Assembly: GCF_050379415.1 (NCBI RefSeq)
Contig: NZ_JBNRLS010000001.1
Span: forward strand, 744,001-808,000
From: Marinobacter sp050379415
GTDB lineage: Bacteria; Pseudomonadota; Gammaproteobacteria; Pseudomonadales; Oleiphilaceae
Reading direction: 5' to 3'
Length of the DNA: 64,000 nucleotides
Shown here one piece after another: positions 56,105 through 64,000 of the stretch; the stretch's first letter is position 1; every line of letters starts with the position of its first letter. The position numbers and the translations under genes are program-made. Below the pieces are notes generated by a model. The model was not told the origin of the DNA. It worked only from the letters and a program-made list of their open reading frames with translations, and ran no database searches.

Positions 56105-58093
56105 ATGAGCTCCCCTCAGCAACAACCCGTAAGTACGGGTGAAATCTCCGGCATCCGCAAACTGGAGGGGTTCTGGCTCTGGGTTCCCCGTGTGGCAACC
56201 CTGGCACTGACCCTGCTCGCCATTGATTACCTGTTTAACATCGGCCTGTTTACCGCCGTGACTTCGGTGGAAAGCCAGTTTTTCTACGCGGTAGTTGCCT
56301 TGATGCTGCCGCTCGTTTTCGTACTCTGGCCAGCCTCCAGCAGAGCGTCGCGCTCAACGGTGCCCTGGTACGACATCATCCTTTTCGTGTTCACCGCGAC
56401 AGTGTGCGGCTTTTTCGTCTTTAATGCAGAGCGCATTCTGGAAAGCGGCTGGGAATACGACGCACCGGACTACGCCATCATTATGAGCTTCCTGTTATGG
56501 GGCGTGATCTTTGAAGCAGCGCGTCGGGCCGGCGGTTGGCCAATAGGCATCATTGTCGGGATCGCAAGTCTTTACCCAATATTCGCGGATGTGATGCCGG
56601 GGCCGATTCAGGGTTTTCCATCCTCGCCCTCCCAAACGGCCATCTATCACGCCATGAGCCGTGAAAGCGTCATGGGCATCCCGTTGCAGGCGTTTGCCAA
56701 CCTGGTCATTGGGTTTTTATTGTTCGGCGTAGCATTGCAGCAGACCGGAGGCGGCAAGTTTTTCATCAATCTCGCATTTGCCCTTCTGGGCCATGTCCGA
56801 GGTGGTCCGGCGAAGGTCGCAGTCTTTTCCAGCGGCCTGATGGGATCGATGAGCGGAAGCGTGATCACGAACGTGCTTACTACCGGTGTACTGTCGATCC
56901 CCGCCATGAGGCGGGTAGGTTTCGGACGTTCCTACGCTGCCGGCGTCGAAGCGTGTGCGTCCACTGGCGGCGTTCTGATGCCGCCCGTCATGGGCGCAAC
57001 GGCATTCATCATGGCCAGCTTTCTGAACATTCCCTACGGAACGATTGCACTGGCAGCGGTCGTGCCCTCCTTTCTGTACTTCATGGGTCTGTTTATCCAG
57101 ATCGATGCTTACGCGGCCCGCCATGACCTCAAAGGTTTACCCGAGGTCGAGCTGCCTTCCTTACGCCAGACCTTGAAAGAAGGCTGGTACTTTATCTTCG
57201 TTTTCGTGCTTTTGATCTGGCTATTGTTCTTTTTGCGGCGAGAGGCAACAGCGCCCTTCTATGCTACCGCCTTGCTGTTGGTGATTAATCAGGTACTGCC
57301 ATACCACCGATGGCAGTGGAAGGAAGTGAAAGACTTTTTCTCGAGTGCCGGCAAACTGTTCGCAGAACTCATTGCCATTCTGGCGGGCGTCGGTTTGCTG
57401 GTAGGGGCTCTGTCTGTAACCGGAATGTCAGGCACTATAGCCAATGACCTGATATTTTTGGCCGGCGGCAACACCCTGGTGCTGCTGCTCATGGGGGCAG
57501 CAACCAGCTTCATACTGGGCATTGGCATGACCGTCACAGCCGCTTATATTTTTCTGGCTGTGGCCCTTGCTCCAGCCCTGATCACCGGCGGTGGCATGGA
57601 CCCGTTGGCTGTTCACCTGTTTATCCTGTACTGGGGCATGTTGAGCTTCATTACCCCGCCCGTGGCCCTGGGCGCCTTTGCCGCTGCGTCGGTGGCGGGT
57701 GCGCGGGCGATGGAGACCGGCTTCCAGGCCATGAAACTGGGCAGCGTGATTTACTTTATCCCGTTCCTGTTTGTATTGAATCCGGCGCTCATACTTCAGG
57801 GCTCCTGGAAGGAGATTCTGGTCGTGCTACCCCAGGCTATTCTGGGTGTCGCGCTGATTGCTGGCGGGATGCAGGGTTACCTGCTGGGCATTGGTAACCT
57901 GTCACTTTACCGGAGACTCCAGTGGCCTGTCCGTCTGTCGTTGATTGCTGGCGGTATGATGTTGGCGGTTCCGGGAGGTGGCCCGGTCCCCTTCACCAAT
58001 CTGCAACTGACGATGTTCAGCGCTGTATTGATCACGCCAGCGCTTGCACTGGTTTGGTGGTCCAACCGCAACCAGAAATCTCTGGCACTTTAG
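56105..58093 (+). CDS. TRAP transporter fused permease (4TM/12TM, DctQM)
   Basis: The start at ATG 56105 gives 662 residues; a TTG at 56036 would add residues without membrane character. The first four helices correspond to DctQ and the rest to DctM, with GLMGSMSGSVITNVLTTGVLS, RVGFGRSYAAGVEACASTGG, PPVMGATAFIMASFLNIPY and GMTVTAAYIFLAVALAPAL. This fused arrangement is the normal partner of TAXI binding proteins. It carries out Na+- or H+-coupled solute uptake. A strong hairpin follows. Confidence 0.93.
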   Translation: MSSPQQQPVSTGEISGIRKLEGFWLWVPRVATLALTLLAIDYLFNIGLFTAVTSVESQFFYAVVALMLPLVFVLWPASSRASRSTVPWYDIILFVFTATVCGFFVFNAERILESGWEYDAPDYAIIMSFLLWGVIFEAARRAGGWPIGIIVGIASLYPIFADVMPGPIQGFPSSPSQTAIYHAMSRESVMGIPLQAFANLVIGFLLFGVALQQTGGGKFFINLAFALLGHVRGGPAKVAVFSSGLMGSMSGSVITNVLTTGVLSIPAMRRVGFGRSYAAGVEACASTGGVLMPPVMGATAFIMASFLNIPYGTIALAAVVPSFLYFMGLFIQIDAYAARHDLKGLPEVELPSLRQTLKEGWYFIFVFVLLIWLLFFLRREATAPFYATALLLVINQVLPYHRWQWKEVKDFFSSAGKLFAELIAILAGVGLLVGALSVTGMSGTIANDLIFLAGGNTLVLLLMGAATSFILGIGMTVTAAYIFLAVALAPALITGGGMDPLAVHLFILYWGMLSFITPPVALGAFAAASVAGARAMETGFQAMKLGSVIYFIPFLFVLNPALILQGSWKEILVVLPQAILGVALIAGGMQGYLLGIGNLSLYRRLQWPVRLSLIAGGMMLAVPGGGPVPFTNLQLTMFSAVLITPALALVWWSNRNQKSLAL

Positions 58094-58096
58094 AAA

Positions 58097-58128
58097 GAGA
58101 GAGGGCAGCACAAAAGCTGCCCTCTCTC
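58097..58128. terminator. Hairpin between TRAP permease and quinoprotein dehydrogenase genes
   Basis: GAGAGAGGGCAGC and GCTGCCCTCTCTC form a perfect 13-bp stem with a 6-nt loop, 3 nt after the permease stop and 32 nt from the convergent dehydrogenase stop. No long T-run, but position and stability fit a shared terminator. Confidence 0.75.
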
Positions 58129-58159
58129 CAACCAACCTCGCTTCAGTGACTTATCGCAA

Positions 58160-59935
58160 TCAATTACTGGCAACACGATCCTTCGGCAGCTTGAAGGTCC
58201 AGACCATGCCACCCTGGTTGAAGTCCTTGACCACCCTGGCCACTTCACCACCCCAGAGCGGAACCGCACCACCCCAGCCGGAGGCGACGGAAACATACTG
58301 CTCGCCGTCCATGGTCCAGGTCACCGGCGTGCCAACGACCCCGGAGCCGGTGTTGAACCGGTAGAGTTCTTCCCCGGTCCTGGCGTCAAACGCCTTCAGA
58401 TAGCCTTCAGGCGTTCCGGTGAAGACCAGGTTGCCAGCGGTAGTCATCACACCACCCCACAGAGGCGCGGTGTTTTCATAGCGCCACACTTCCTTGCCGG
58501 TTTTCGGATCCATGGCGCGCAGAACGCCGATGTAATCATCATTGGCCGGCTTGATGGTGAAGCCTGCACCCAGGAAGGCCGCGCCTTTTTTGTAGGACAC
58601 CGGCTCATTCCAGATGTCCATGGACCACTCGTTGGAAGGCACGTAGAACAACTCGGTTTCCGGGCTGTAGGCCATCGGCATCCAGTTCTTGCCACCAAGG
58701 AAAGCCGGCTGGGCCACGACCACTTCACCCTTGCCGCCGTCAGTAGCCGCCGGGTCACCCGGTCGGCCACCTTCAGTGTATATCGGACGACCGGTGTCCG
58801 GATCCAGGCCCTCGGCCCAGGTGATCTTGTCCACGAACGGAAAGCCTCGGATGAAGTCGCCGTTCTCGCGGTTCAGCACGTAGAAGAAGCCGTTACGATC
58901 GGCGGTGGCAGCGGCCTTGATGGTCTTGCCATTCTCGTTCAGATCGAAAGAGATCAGCTCGTTGACACCATCGTAATCCCAGCCGTCGTGGGGGGTGGTC
59001 TGGAAGTGCCACTTGATGCTGCCGTCATCGGGATCGATGGCCAGGCGTGAGGAGGAAAACAGGTTGTCCCCCGGGCGCAGGTGGGAGTTCCAGGGTGCCG
59101 GGTTACCGGTACCGAAGAACAGGGAGTCGGTTTCCGGGTCATAGGTGCCGCCGAGCCAGGTAGCGGCGCCACCATTCTTCCACATATCGCCGGGCCAGGT
59201 CTGACCGGGCTTGCCGCCGGAAATGCCATTCTCGATTTTCTTGCCGTCCTTGTAGACGTAACCCATGTGTCCTTCAACGGTGGGGCGCATCCAGACCAGT
59301 TCACCGGTGTTGGCGTCGTAGGCTTCCACCTTTCCGACAATACCGAATTCACCCCCGGACACGCCGGTGATGACCTTGCCCTTGACCACGATCGGAGCGG
59401 CGGTAATGGCATAGCCCGCCTGATAGTCCGCCACTTTCTTGATCCACATCGGCTTGCCTGTGTCCTTGTTCAGGGCCACCAGCTTGGCATCCAGGGTGCC
59501 GAAAATGACCTTGTCGTCGTACAGGGCGACGCCTCGGTTGACCACGTCACAGCAGGGCATGATGCCGTCCGGAAGGCGGGCGTCGTACTGCCAGATTTCC
59601 TCACCGGTTTTGGCGTCAATGGCGTAAACGCGGGAATAGGAAGCGGTGACATACATCACGCCATCCTTGATCAGCGGCTGGGACTCCTGGCCACGCATTT
59701 TCTCGCTGCCGAACGAGAACGCCCAGGCCGGCTGAAGGTGCTGAACGTTGTCGGTATTGAGATCTTCCAGAATACTGAAGCGCTGGCCCTGGGTACCCAT
59801 GCCGTAACTGACAATGTCCTCAGGTGTCTTGTGATCGTTGACGATATCCTCGTCGGTTACCGCCTGGGCTCCGTATGACACTGCCAGTGCCAGGGCACTG
59901 GCAGCGATGCGGATCCCGAACTTGTTGGTTCTCAT
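58160..59935 (-). CDS. exaA: PQQ-dependent alcohol dehydrogenase with lanthanide-type D-x-D site
   Basis: The start at ATG 59935 has GGAG upstream, giving 591 residues with a signal peptide (AVSYGAQAVTDE). Eight-bladed propeller motifs and the adjacent Cys pair (128-129, MPCCDVVNRG) that stacks on PQQ are present. The metal-site residues are Glu196 (GGEFG), Asn278 (GTGNPAPWN) and catalytic Asp320 in WDYDGVN. Asp322, two residues later, is the extra ligand of lanthanide-dependent XoxF/ExaF/PedH-type enzymes; Ca-dependent MxaF has Ala there. It should oxidise primary alcohols in the periplasm. No exaB-type cytochrome follows directly; pedF and binding-protein genes lie just upstream. A TACTACCAAG element lies 140 bp upstream. 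Confidence 0.94.
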   Translation of the reverse strand: MRTNKFGIRIAASALALAVSYGAQAVTDEDIVNDHKTPEDIVSYGMGTQGQRFSILEDLNTDNVQHLQPAWAFSFGSEKMRGQESQPLIKDGVMYVTASYSRVYAIDAKTGEEIWQYDARLPDGIMPCCDVVNRGVALYDDKVIFGTLDAKLVALNKDTGKPMWIKKVADYQAGYAITAAPIVVKGKVITGVSGGEFGIVGKVEAYDANTGELVWMRPTVEGHMGYVYKDGKKIENGISGGKPGQTWPGDMWKNGGAATWLGGTYDPETDSLFFGTGNPAPWNSHLRPGDNLFSSSRLAIDPDDGSIKWHFQTTPHDGWDYDGVNELISFDLNENGKTIKAAATADRNGFFYVLNRENGDFIRGFPFVDKITWAEGLDPDTGRPIYTEGGRPGDPAATDGGKGEVVVAQPAFLGGKNWMPMAYSPETELFYVPSNEWSMDIWNEPVSYKKGAAFLGAGFTIKPANDDYIGVLRAMDPKTGKEVWRYENTAPLWGGVMTTAGNLVFTGTPEGYLKAFDARTGEELYRFNTGSGVVGTPVTWTMDGEQYVSVASGWGGAVPLWGGEVARVVKDFNQGGMVWTFKLPKDRVASN

Positions 59936-60075
59936 GGTTGCGCTCTCCAATTCTCTTGTTTTCGGTTCTCTTGTGTGCGATTCAGGGCGAACCGGGAACT
60001 TCTCCCGCCTCTTTTGTGATTCTTCTCGTTAGCGGCAAGCGCAACAATTAACCGCCGGAACAGGTTTTCTCATCA

Positions 60076-60090
60076 CTTGGTAGTACTACC
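60076..60090 (-). promoter_or_regulatory. TACTACCAAG element upstream of exaA
   Basis: In the exaA orientation GGTAGTACTACCAAG contains both the TACTACCAAG core shared with exaC and pedF and a perfect 12-bp palindrome GGTAGTACTACC. It lies 140 bp before the start codon, between the upstream terminator hairpin and exaA. Confidence 0.55.
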
Positions 60091-60097
60091 TTAAAAA

Positions 60098-60130
60098 CGA
60101 AGAAGCCCGCGACTGGCGCGGGCTTCTTCG
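60098..60130 (-). terminator. Intrinsic terminator of the MoxJ-like gene
   Basis: CGAAGAAGCCCGCG and CGCGGGCTTCTTCG form a 14-bp stem with a short loop. On the minus strand it is followed by TTTTTAAGG, about 20 nt after the binding-protein stop codon, immediately upstream of the exaA regulatory element. Confidence 0.85.
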
Positions 60131-60149
60131 ACACCGGCAAGCGACAGCA

Positions 60150-61106
60150 TCAGAGATCGCCTTCGGCACGGGCAAGGGCCTCGGGTTCCAGAAATTCCCG
60201 ATAGTACTGGGGCACGCTGTAACGCAGGCCCAGATCCGCAAACAGGGCATCCAGTTCTCCGCCTTTTACCAGCTTGTCAACGATCGCCTCGAGTGCATAG
60301 CCGAGCTGGCGGTGGGTATGCTTGATGGCCATGCCCACATCCCAGACCTGCTTGCCGATGCCGGGGAAACCATTGCCCGCAGCCCGGAACGCTCCGTTCT
60401 CGGGCTTGGCCAGCTCATGGTCAATCTCCGACCGCATGCCCATCACGGCACTGACTTCGCCCTGCCGCATCGCCTCAAATGCCTCGCTGACATTCGGATA
60501 GTGGCGAACCTGATCCCTCAGCCGTCCCCGAAGCCCGGAGCTCAGGTAGAAATCCGGCAGGGTATCGATCTCCACGCCGATAGGGTGGTACTGGAACACT
60601 GCGACGGTTTCCACGCTGTCGAGCTTTTCCGGATTGAAAGCAATCTGCCAGGTTTCCTGCTGATAAGGACCGAAAAGGACTACCTGTTCGTTGATGTATT
60701 CTCCGGTGGAATCCTGCATGTAGGCGTATTGCTTATCGTAGGGAACCCGCAGCATCACATCCGCCAACCGCTGCTTGGCCAGGTAATGCCCTTTCCAGAC
60801 GTTGTTGCGCAGGTCATCCCCCAGGTTTTCGTCGGGAACGATCCAGTGCACCCGGAATTCCACACCTAACTCTTCCGCAATACGCTTGCCCAGCTCCACA
60901 TCAATCCCCACCGGTTCACCGTTGACCTTGTAGGAATAGGGAGGAAAGTTCTCATACACCCCGACCTTCAGATAGCCGGATTCCAGGATGATGTCGTAGG
61001 TGCGATCGGCAGGTCGGTTCAGCAATTCATTGCCGTCCTGAACCTCCTGGGCAACGGTGCTGAAGGCAAGGATGAACAGGGTCATGATCGCTAGCATTGT
61101 TTTCAT
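60150..61106 (-). CDS. Quinoprotein-associated periplasmic binding protein (MoxJ-like)
   Basis: The start at ATG 61106 follows GGGGGAACC, giving 318 residues with a signal peptide (AFSTVAQEV). The fold is that of family 3 solute-binding proteins: LKVGVYENFPPYSYKVNGEPVG and DVELGKRIAEELGVEF near the start. It matches the group of binding proteins tied to quinoprotein dehydrogenases (MoxJ/XoxJ-like). XoxJ-type proteins are thought to help activate or insert cofactor into the dehydrogenase. It sits between pedF and exaA on the same strand, which supports that role; no amino acid ABC transporter genes are adjacent. Confidence 0.88.
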   Translation of the reverse strand: MKTMLAIMTLFILAFSTVAQEVQDGNELLNRPADRTYDIILESGYLKVGVYENFPPYSYKVNGEPVGIDVELGKRIAEELGVEFRVHWIVPDENLGDDLRNNVWKGHYLAKQRLADVMLRVPYDKQYAYMQDSTGEYINEQVVLFGPYQQETWQIAFNPEKLDSVETVAVFQYHPIGVEIDTLPDFYLSSGLRGRLRDQVRHYPNVSEAFEAMRQGEVSAVMGMRSEIDHELAKPENGAFRAAGNGFPGIGKQVWDVGMAIKHTHRQLGYALEAIVDKLVKGGELDALFADLGLRYSVPQYYREFLEPEALARAEGDL

Positions 61107-61178
61107 TGTCGGTTCCCCCAACGACGAAGAGCCGGCACCCGGCCGGCTCTGTTCAGAGCAGTTCGGTGATTGACCCGA

Positions 61179-61607
61179 TTATTCGGGCTTCGGAAGGGAT
61201 TCCACATAGGTCCGGATCGCCCACATGGCATTCTGGTCCATGCTCTTCTTCCAGGACGGCATGCCCCGGTCGGTGCCATTACGCACACGGTTGATGAAGT
61301 ATTCGTCGTCCCATTGGGTCAGCTCCCGAAGATCCGGGGTCAGGCCACCGGACATAGCACGGATACCATGGCAGCTGGCGCAGTTACCGGCGTAGGCGCT
61401 TTCGCCGATTTTCACTGCTTCCGCCTGGTAATCACCGTACTCGTTACCGTCCCGGAACGGATTCTCCATGCGGACTTCATCGCCCAGGGATGGCAGGTTT
61501 CCGGTATCCACCTCCTGCGGTGTGACATTGCCGTGGGCCATGACGAACCCGGTTACACCGGCCAGAACAAAGGCCAGAATCGGTCTGATTGCAAAAGGTG
61601 TTTTCAT
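61179..61607 (-). CDS. pedF: Cytochrome c-550 PedF
   Basis: The start at ATG 61607 has AGAGGTAGC upstream, giving 142 residues with a signal peptide (GFVMAHGNVTPQ). One haem motif CASCH lies at about residue 77, with GMPSWKKSM giving the distal Met. This matches PedF-type cytochromes, which accept electrons from PQQ-dependent alcohol dehydrogenases in Pseudomonas. It is 72 nt upstream of the MoxJ-like gene and so is probably co-transcribed with it. TACTACCAAGGAAC lies 123 bp upstream. Confidence 0.93.
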   Translation of the reverse strand: MKTPFAIRPILAFVLAGVTGFVMAHGNVTPQEVDTGNLPSLGDEVRMENPFRDGNEYGDYQAEAVKIGESAYAGNCASCHGIRAMSGGLTPDLRELTQWDDEYFINRVRNGTDRGMPSWKKSMDQNAMWAIRTYVESLPKPE

Positions 61608-61730
61608 TGTTGCTACCTCTGATTGGTTCCCCGTGGGTTGGCCATTGGATTTGTGGTTTGCCAACTCGCTGCACACCAGTCTAGGAAGCTGCATCCCCGA
61701 TCCGAATGCCACTTTGGAGGTTTTGGCGTA

Positions 61731-61805
61731 GTTCCTTGGTAGTAATCGGGCGGTATCCGCCGCCCGATTTCCTACTTTGGTACTGCCGGATTGGTACTTT
61801 CTGAA
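61731..61805. promoter_or_regulatory. Cluster of TTGGTA-type repeats between pedF and the ABC binding-protein gene
   Basis: On the plus strand TTGGTAGT lies at 61736-61743 inside the element shared with exaC, and TTGGTACT occurs at 61777-61784 and 61791-61798, exactly 14 bp apart. The last continues as TTTCTGAA, similar to the site at 46092-46104 by pqqA. Such spaced repeats between divergent genes suggest regulator binding. Confidence 0.55.
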
Positions 61806-61872
61806 TATTTCAGGCCAGAGCCCCACTCTCTAAGCTCGGGAGAATGACAAAAACAAACGGGGAACTCTTTTC

Positions 61873-63054
61873 ATGCCACGCTATCAACTCATGCGCCTGC
61901 TCGGACTGACCGCACTTTTGTGGCTGAGCCTGGCGCTTTCGGTGCAGGCTGCCCCCCTGCAGGTGCCAATCGGTTACATCCAGTGGGTACCAGACACCGG
62001 CCCGGTGTTATCCAACGTCATACCGGAACCGGAAGACGCTGGCCTGCGGGGTGCCGAGCTGGCGATCGCTGATAACAGCACCACCGGCAAGTTCCTGGGC
62101 CAGGCCTATTCCCTTCAAACCGAAGTGTCAGACTCTGAAGAAGCCGCCATTATGGCCTTTGACGCCCTGCGCCAGAGCGGTGTTGAGCTGTTCGTGATAA
62201 ATGCGCCCGCCCAGACCCTGAAGGCCATCACGGAGAAAGCCGGCGACAACACCCTGATCTTCAACGCAGGCGCCAAGGACGATGCCCTGCGCACCGGCCA
62301 GTGCCAAACCAACCTGCTCCATACCATGCCCAGCTACGCCATGCTCACTGATGCTCTCGGCCAGTGGCTGAACCAGAGGCGCTGGGATGAAGTGTTCCTG
62401 ATAACCGGCCCCACAGAGGCCGACCGGGGCTGGGCAGAGGCCTTCCGTCGCTCGGCCAGGCGTTTCGGGCTGGAGATCGTCGAGGACAAACCCTGGACCT
62501 TTGATGCCGACCTGCGCCGGACTGCCTCCTGGGAGCTGCCCCTGTTTACCCAGGCCAGCGACTATGACGCCGTGGTCGTCGCCGATGTCCGTGGTGATTT
62601 CGGCGAGTACGTGCCCTTCAACACCTGGCTACCCCGGCCGGTAGTCGGTACCCAGGGTATGTCGCCGGTGACCTGGCATCGGGTCGTTGAAAGCTGGGGG
62701 GCCGCGCAACTGCAGAACCGTTTCCAAGAGTTGGCAGCCCGGGACATGAACAGTGAAGACTACGCCGCCTGGGCTGCGATTCGCGCCATAGGCACCGCGG
62801 TGACCGATCTTGGCTCCGCGAACCCCGGCGAGATCCGCAATTTCCTGTTCAGCGACAAATTCCAGCTGGCCGCGTTCAAGGGTCGCAGGCTGACCTTCCG
62901 TGACTGGAATGGTCAGCTGAGGCAGCCGATCCCCCTGGTCCATCCCAGAGGCCTGGTTGCACGCGCCCCCTTTGAGGGTTTCCTGCACCCCAACACCGAA
63001 ATGGACACCCTGGGATTCGACAGACCAGAGAGCCAGTGTCGGATCAACAGCTGA
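61873..63054 (+). CDS. ABC transporter substrate-binding protein of the PQQ-alcohol dehydrogenase system
   Basis: The 393-residue protein has a signal peptide (SLALSVQAAPLQ) and a type I periplasmic binding fold (YIQWVPDTGPVLSNVIPEPE, then ALRQSGVELFVINAP, TNLLHTMPSYAMLTDALGQW). It matches the binding proteins found only in PQQ-alcohol-dehydrogenase loci (PqqA-ABC type), whose cargo is unknown. It is divergent from pedF. The next gene, a beta-propeller protein, is part of the same conserved block, and the ABC ATPase and permease genes are expected beyond the window. Confidence 0.9.
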   Translation: MPRYQLMRLLGLTALLWLSLALSVQAAPLQVPIGYIQWVPDTGPVLSNVIPEPEDAGLRGAELAIADNSTTGKFLGQAYSLQTEVSDSEEAAIMAFDALRQSGVELFVINAPAQTLKAITEKAGDNTLIFNAGAKDDALRTGQCQTNLLHTMPSYAMLTDALGQWLNQRRWDEVFLITGPTEADRGWAEAFRRSARRFGLEIVEDKPWTFDADLRRTASWELPLFTQASDYDAVVVADVRGDFGEYVPFNTWLPRPVVGTQGMSPVTWHRVVESWGAAQLQNRFQELAARDMNSEDYAAWAAIRAIGTAVTDLGSANPGEIRNFLFSDKFQLAAFKGRRLTFRDWNGQLRQPIPLVHPRGLVARAPFEGFLHPNTEMDTLGFDRPESQCRINS

Positions 63055-63096
63055 CCGCTCTGGCGGTACGTTCTTAAAACAAGAAGGAGTCAGATC

Positions 63097-64000
63097 ATGA
63101 AGACCCTGTTCAAACAGACCGCCCTGGCCGCCATGATCGGCTTGTCCAGCCCGGCGTTTGCCAGTCTGGCCTACGTGTCCAACGAAAAGGACAACACCAT
63201 TTCGATCATTGATACCGAAAGTCAGGACGTGGTCGAAACCATTGATGTGGGCCAGCGGCCAAGGGGCATCCTGCTGTCCAAGGACTACACCAGGCTGTAC
63301 ATCTGTGCCAGCGACGACGACACTGTCCAGGTGCTCGACCTGGCCACCCGCAAGATTGTCGACACCCTGCCCTCTGGTGAGGATCCGGAGCAGTTCTCCC
63401 TGCACCCGAACAACAGGCATCTGTACATCGCCAACGAGGACGACGCCATCGTGACCGTGGTGGATGTGGAGACCAAAGAGGTACTCGCCCAGATTGATGT
63501 CGGCATCGAGCCCGAAGGCATGGCGGTGAGCCCGGACGGCAAGTGGGCGGTGAACACCTCCGAAACCACCAGCATGCTGCACTGGATCAACGCGGATACC
63601 TTCGAGATCGAGAAGAACATTGTGGTCGGCCAGCGCCCTCGCCACGTGGAATTCAGCAAGGACAGCAAGATTGCCTGGGCTTCTGCCGAGATTGGCGGCA
63701 CGGTGCACATCATTGATGTGGACAACCTGGAGCAGATCCACGAGATGTCTTTCAAGGTGCCCGGCGTGAATCAGGACCGGGTCCAGCCGGTGGGCATCGA
63801 GCTGACGTCCGATGGCAAGTACGCCTTTGTCGCTCTGGGTCCCTCGAACCACGTTGCTGTCGTGGACGCGAAGACCTACGAGGTGCTGGATTACCTGCTG
63901 GTGGGCAGCCGGGTGTGGCAGCTGGATCTGGACAAGGACGAGAAACACCTTTACACCACCAATGGCGTCTCCGGTGATGTCTCGGTGATCGATGTGGAGG
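63097..64000 (+). CDS. PQQ-dependent catabolism-associated beta-propeller protein, partial
   Basis: The frame starts at ATG 63097 (AAGGAG upstream) and is open to the end of the window, about 301 codons. A signal peptide (LSSPAFASLA) is followed by YVTN-type propeller repeats: AYVSNEKDNTISIIDTESQD, YTRLYICASDDDTVQVLDLA, NRHLYIANEDDAIVTVVDVE. This matches the propeller family seen next to PQQ-ADH ABC-transporter genes. It is periplasmic. The C-terminus is missing. Function unknown. Confidence 0.9.
   Translation, partial: MKTLFKQTALAAMIGLSSPAFASLAYVSNEKDNTISIIDTESQDVVETIDVGQRPRGILLSKDYTRLYICASDDDTVQVLDLATRKIVDTLPSGEDPEQFSLHPNNRHLYIANEDDAIVTVVDVETKEVLAQIDVGIEPEGMAVSPDGKWAVNTSETTSMLHWINADTFEIEKNIVVGQRPRHVEFSKDSKIAWASAEIGGTVHIIDVDNLEQIHEMSFKVPGVNQDRVQPVGIELTSDGKYAFVALGPSNHVAVVDAKTYEVLDYLLVGSRVWQLDLDKDEKHLYTTNGVSGDVSVIDVE

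Overview
The window looks like chromosomal DNA of a marine gammaproteobacterium, most likely Marinobacter or a close relative. I infer this from gene content and order (wax ester synthase/DGAT next to smpB and ssrA, mqo, NhaD-type Na+/H+ antiporter, a pqqABCDE-pqqH-ercA cluster), from moderately high GC, and from ordinary gammaproteobacterial start sites. I see no prophage, plasmid, CRISPR, rRNA or tRNA signature apart from tmRNA.

Layout. 1-5.8 kb: the 5' part of an SNF-family Na+ symporter, smpB, a wax ester synthase/DGAT, tmRNA with promoter and terminator, a lower-GC DUF4118/degenerate-GGDEF/EAL phosphodiesterase, and an ExoD-like protein. 5.8-20.6 kb: an envelope-machine locus. A ten-gene leftward block encodes a periplasmic coiled-coil protein, three TPR proteins (two of them lipoproteins), a small exported protein, a TolQ/ExbB-like and two TolR/ExbD-like proteins, a TonB-like protein with an AgmX/PglI C-terminus, a 972-aa di-haem beta-propeller lipoprotein of the HzsA-related type, and a small membrane protein. 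Divergent to it are two overlapping genes for outer-membrane beta-barrels. The parts list resembles the Myxococcus Agl/Glt trans-envelope motor; this is the strongest candidate for a poorly described system here. 20.6-26.6 kb: a leftward group of an ATP-grasp enzyme, an uncharacterised 674-aa protein carrying a papain-like Q/C/H/N signature, an acetolactate-synthase-like ThDP enzyme and a coiled-coil lipoprotein. 26.7-38 kb: mostly core metabolism and ion/redox homeostasis (mqo, nhaD, CaCA exchanger, PlsC, sulfite dehydrogenase with its cytochrome, msrB/msrA, metallophosphoesterase, CarS-like protein, fumC).

38-64 kb is a PQQ-dependent alcohol-oxidation island. Leftward genes run pqqA-B-C-D-E, an S9 peptidase (pqqH-like), ercA and a hybrid sensor kinase, as in the Pseudomonas aeruginosa ethanol-oxidation locus. 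Next come a NosR/NirI-like flavin/Fe-S membrane protein divergent from pqqA, two REP-like palindromes, aldehyde dehydrogenase exaC, a divergent LuxR-type regulator, a secreted lipoprotein, a BASS transporter, a TAXI-type TRAP transporter, the quinoprotein alcohol dehydrogenase, a MoxJ-like binding protein, cytochrome c PedF, a PQQ-ADH-associated ABC binding protein, and the start of a beta-propeller protein cut by the window end. The dehydrogenase has the extra Asp two residues after the catalytic Asp that marks lanthanide-dependent enzymes. A TACTACCAAG element lies 113-140 bp upstream of exaC, exaA and pedF in the same orientation, suggesting one regulon.

All assignments come from reading translated sequence and recalling family motifs; no database search was run. 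Start codons were moved from the longest open frame where a ribosome binding site or signal peptide argued for it.
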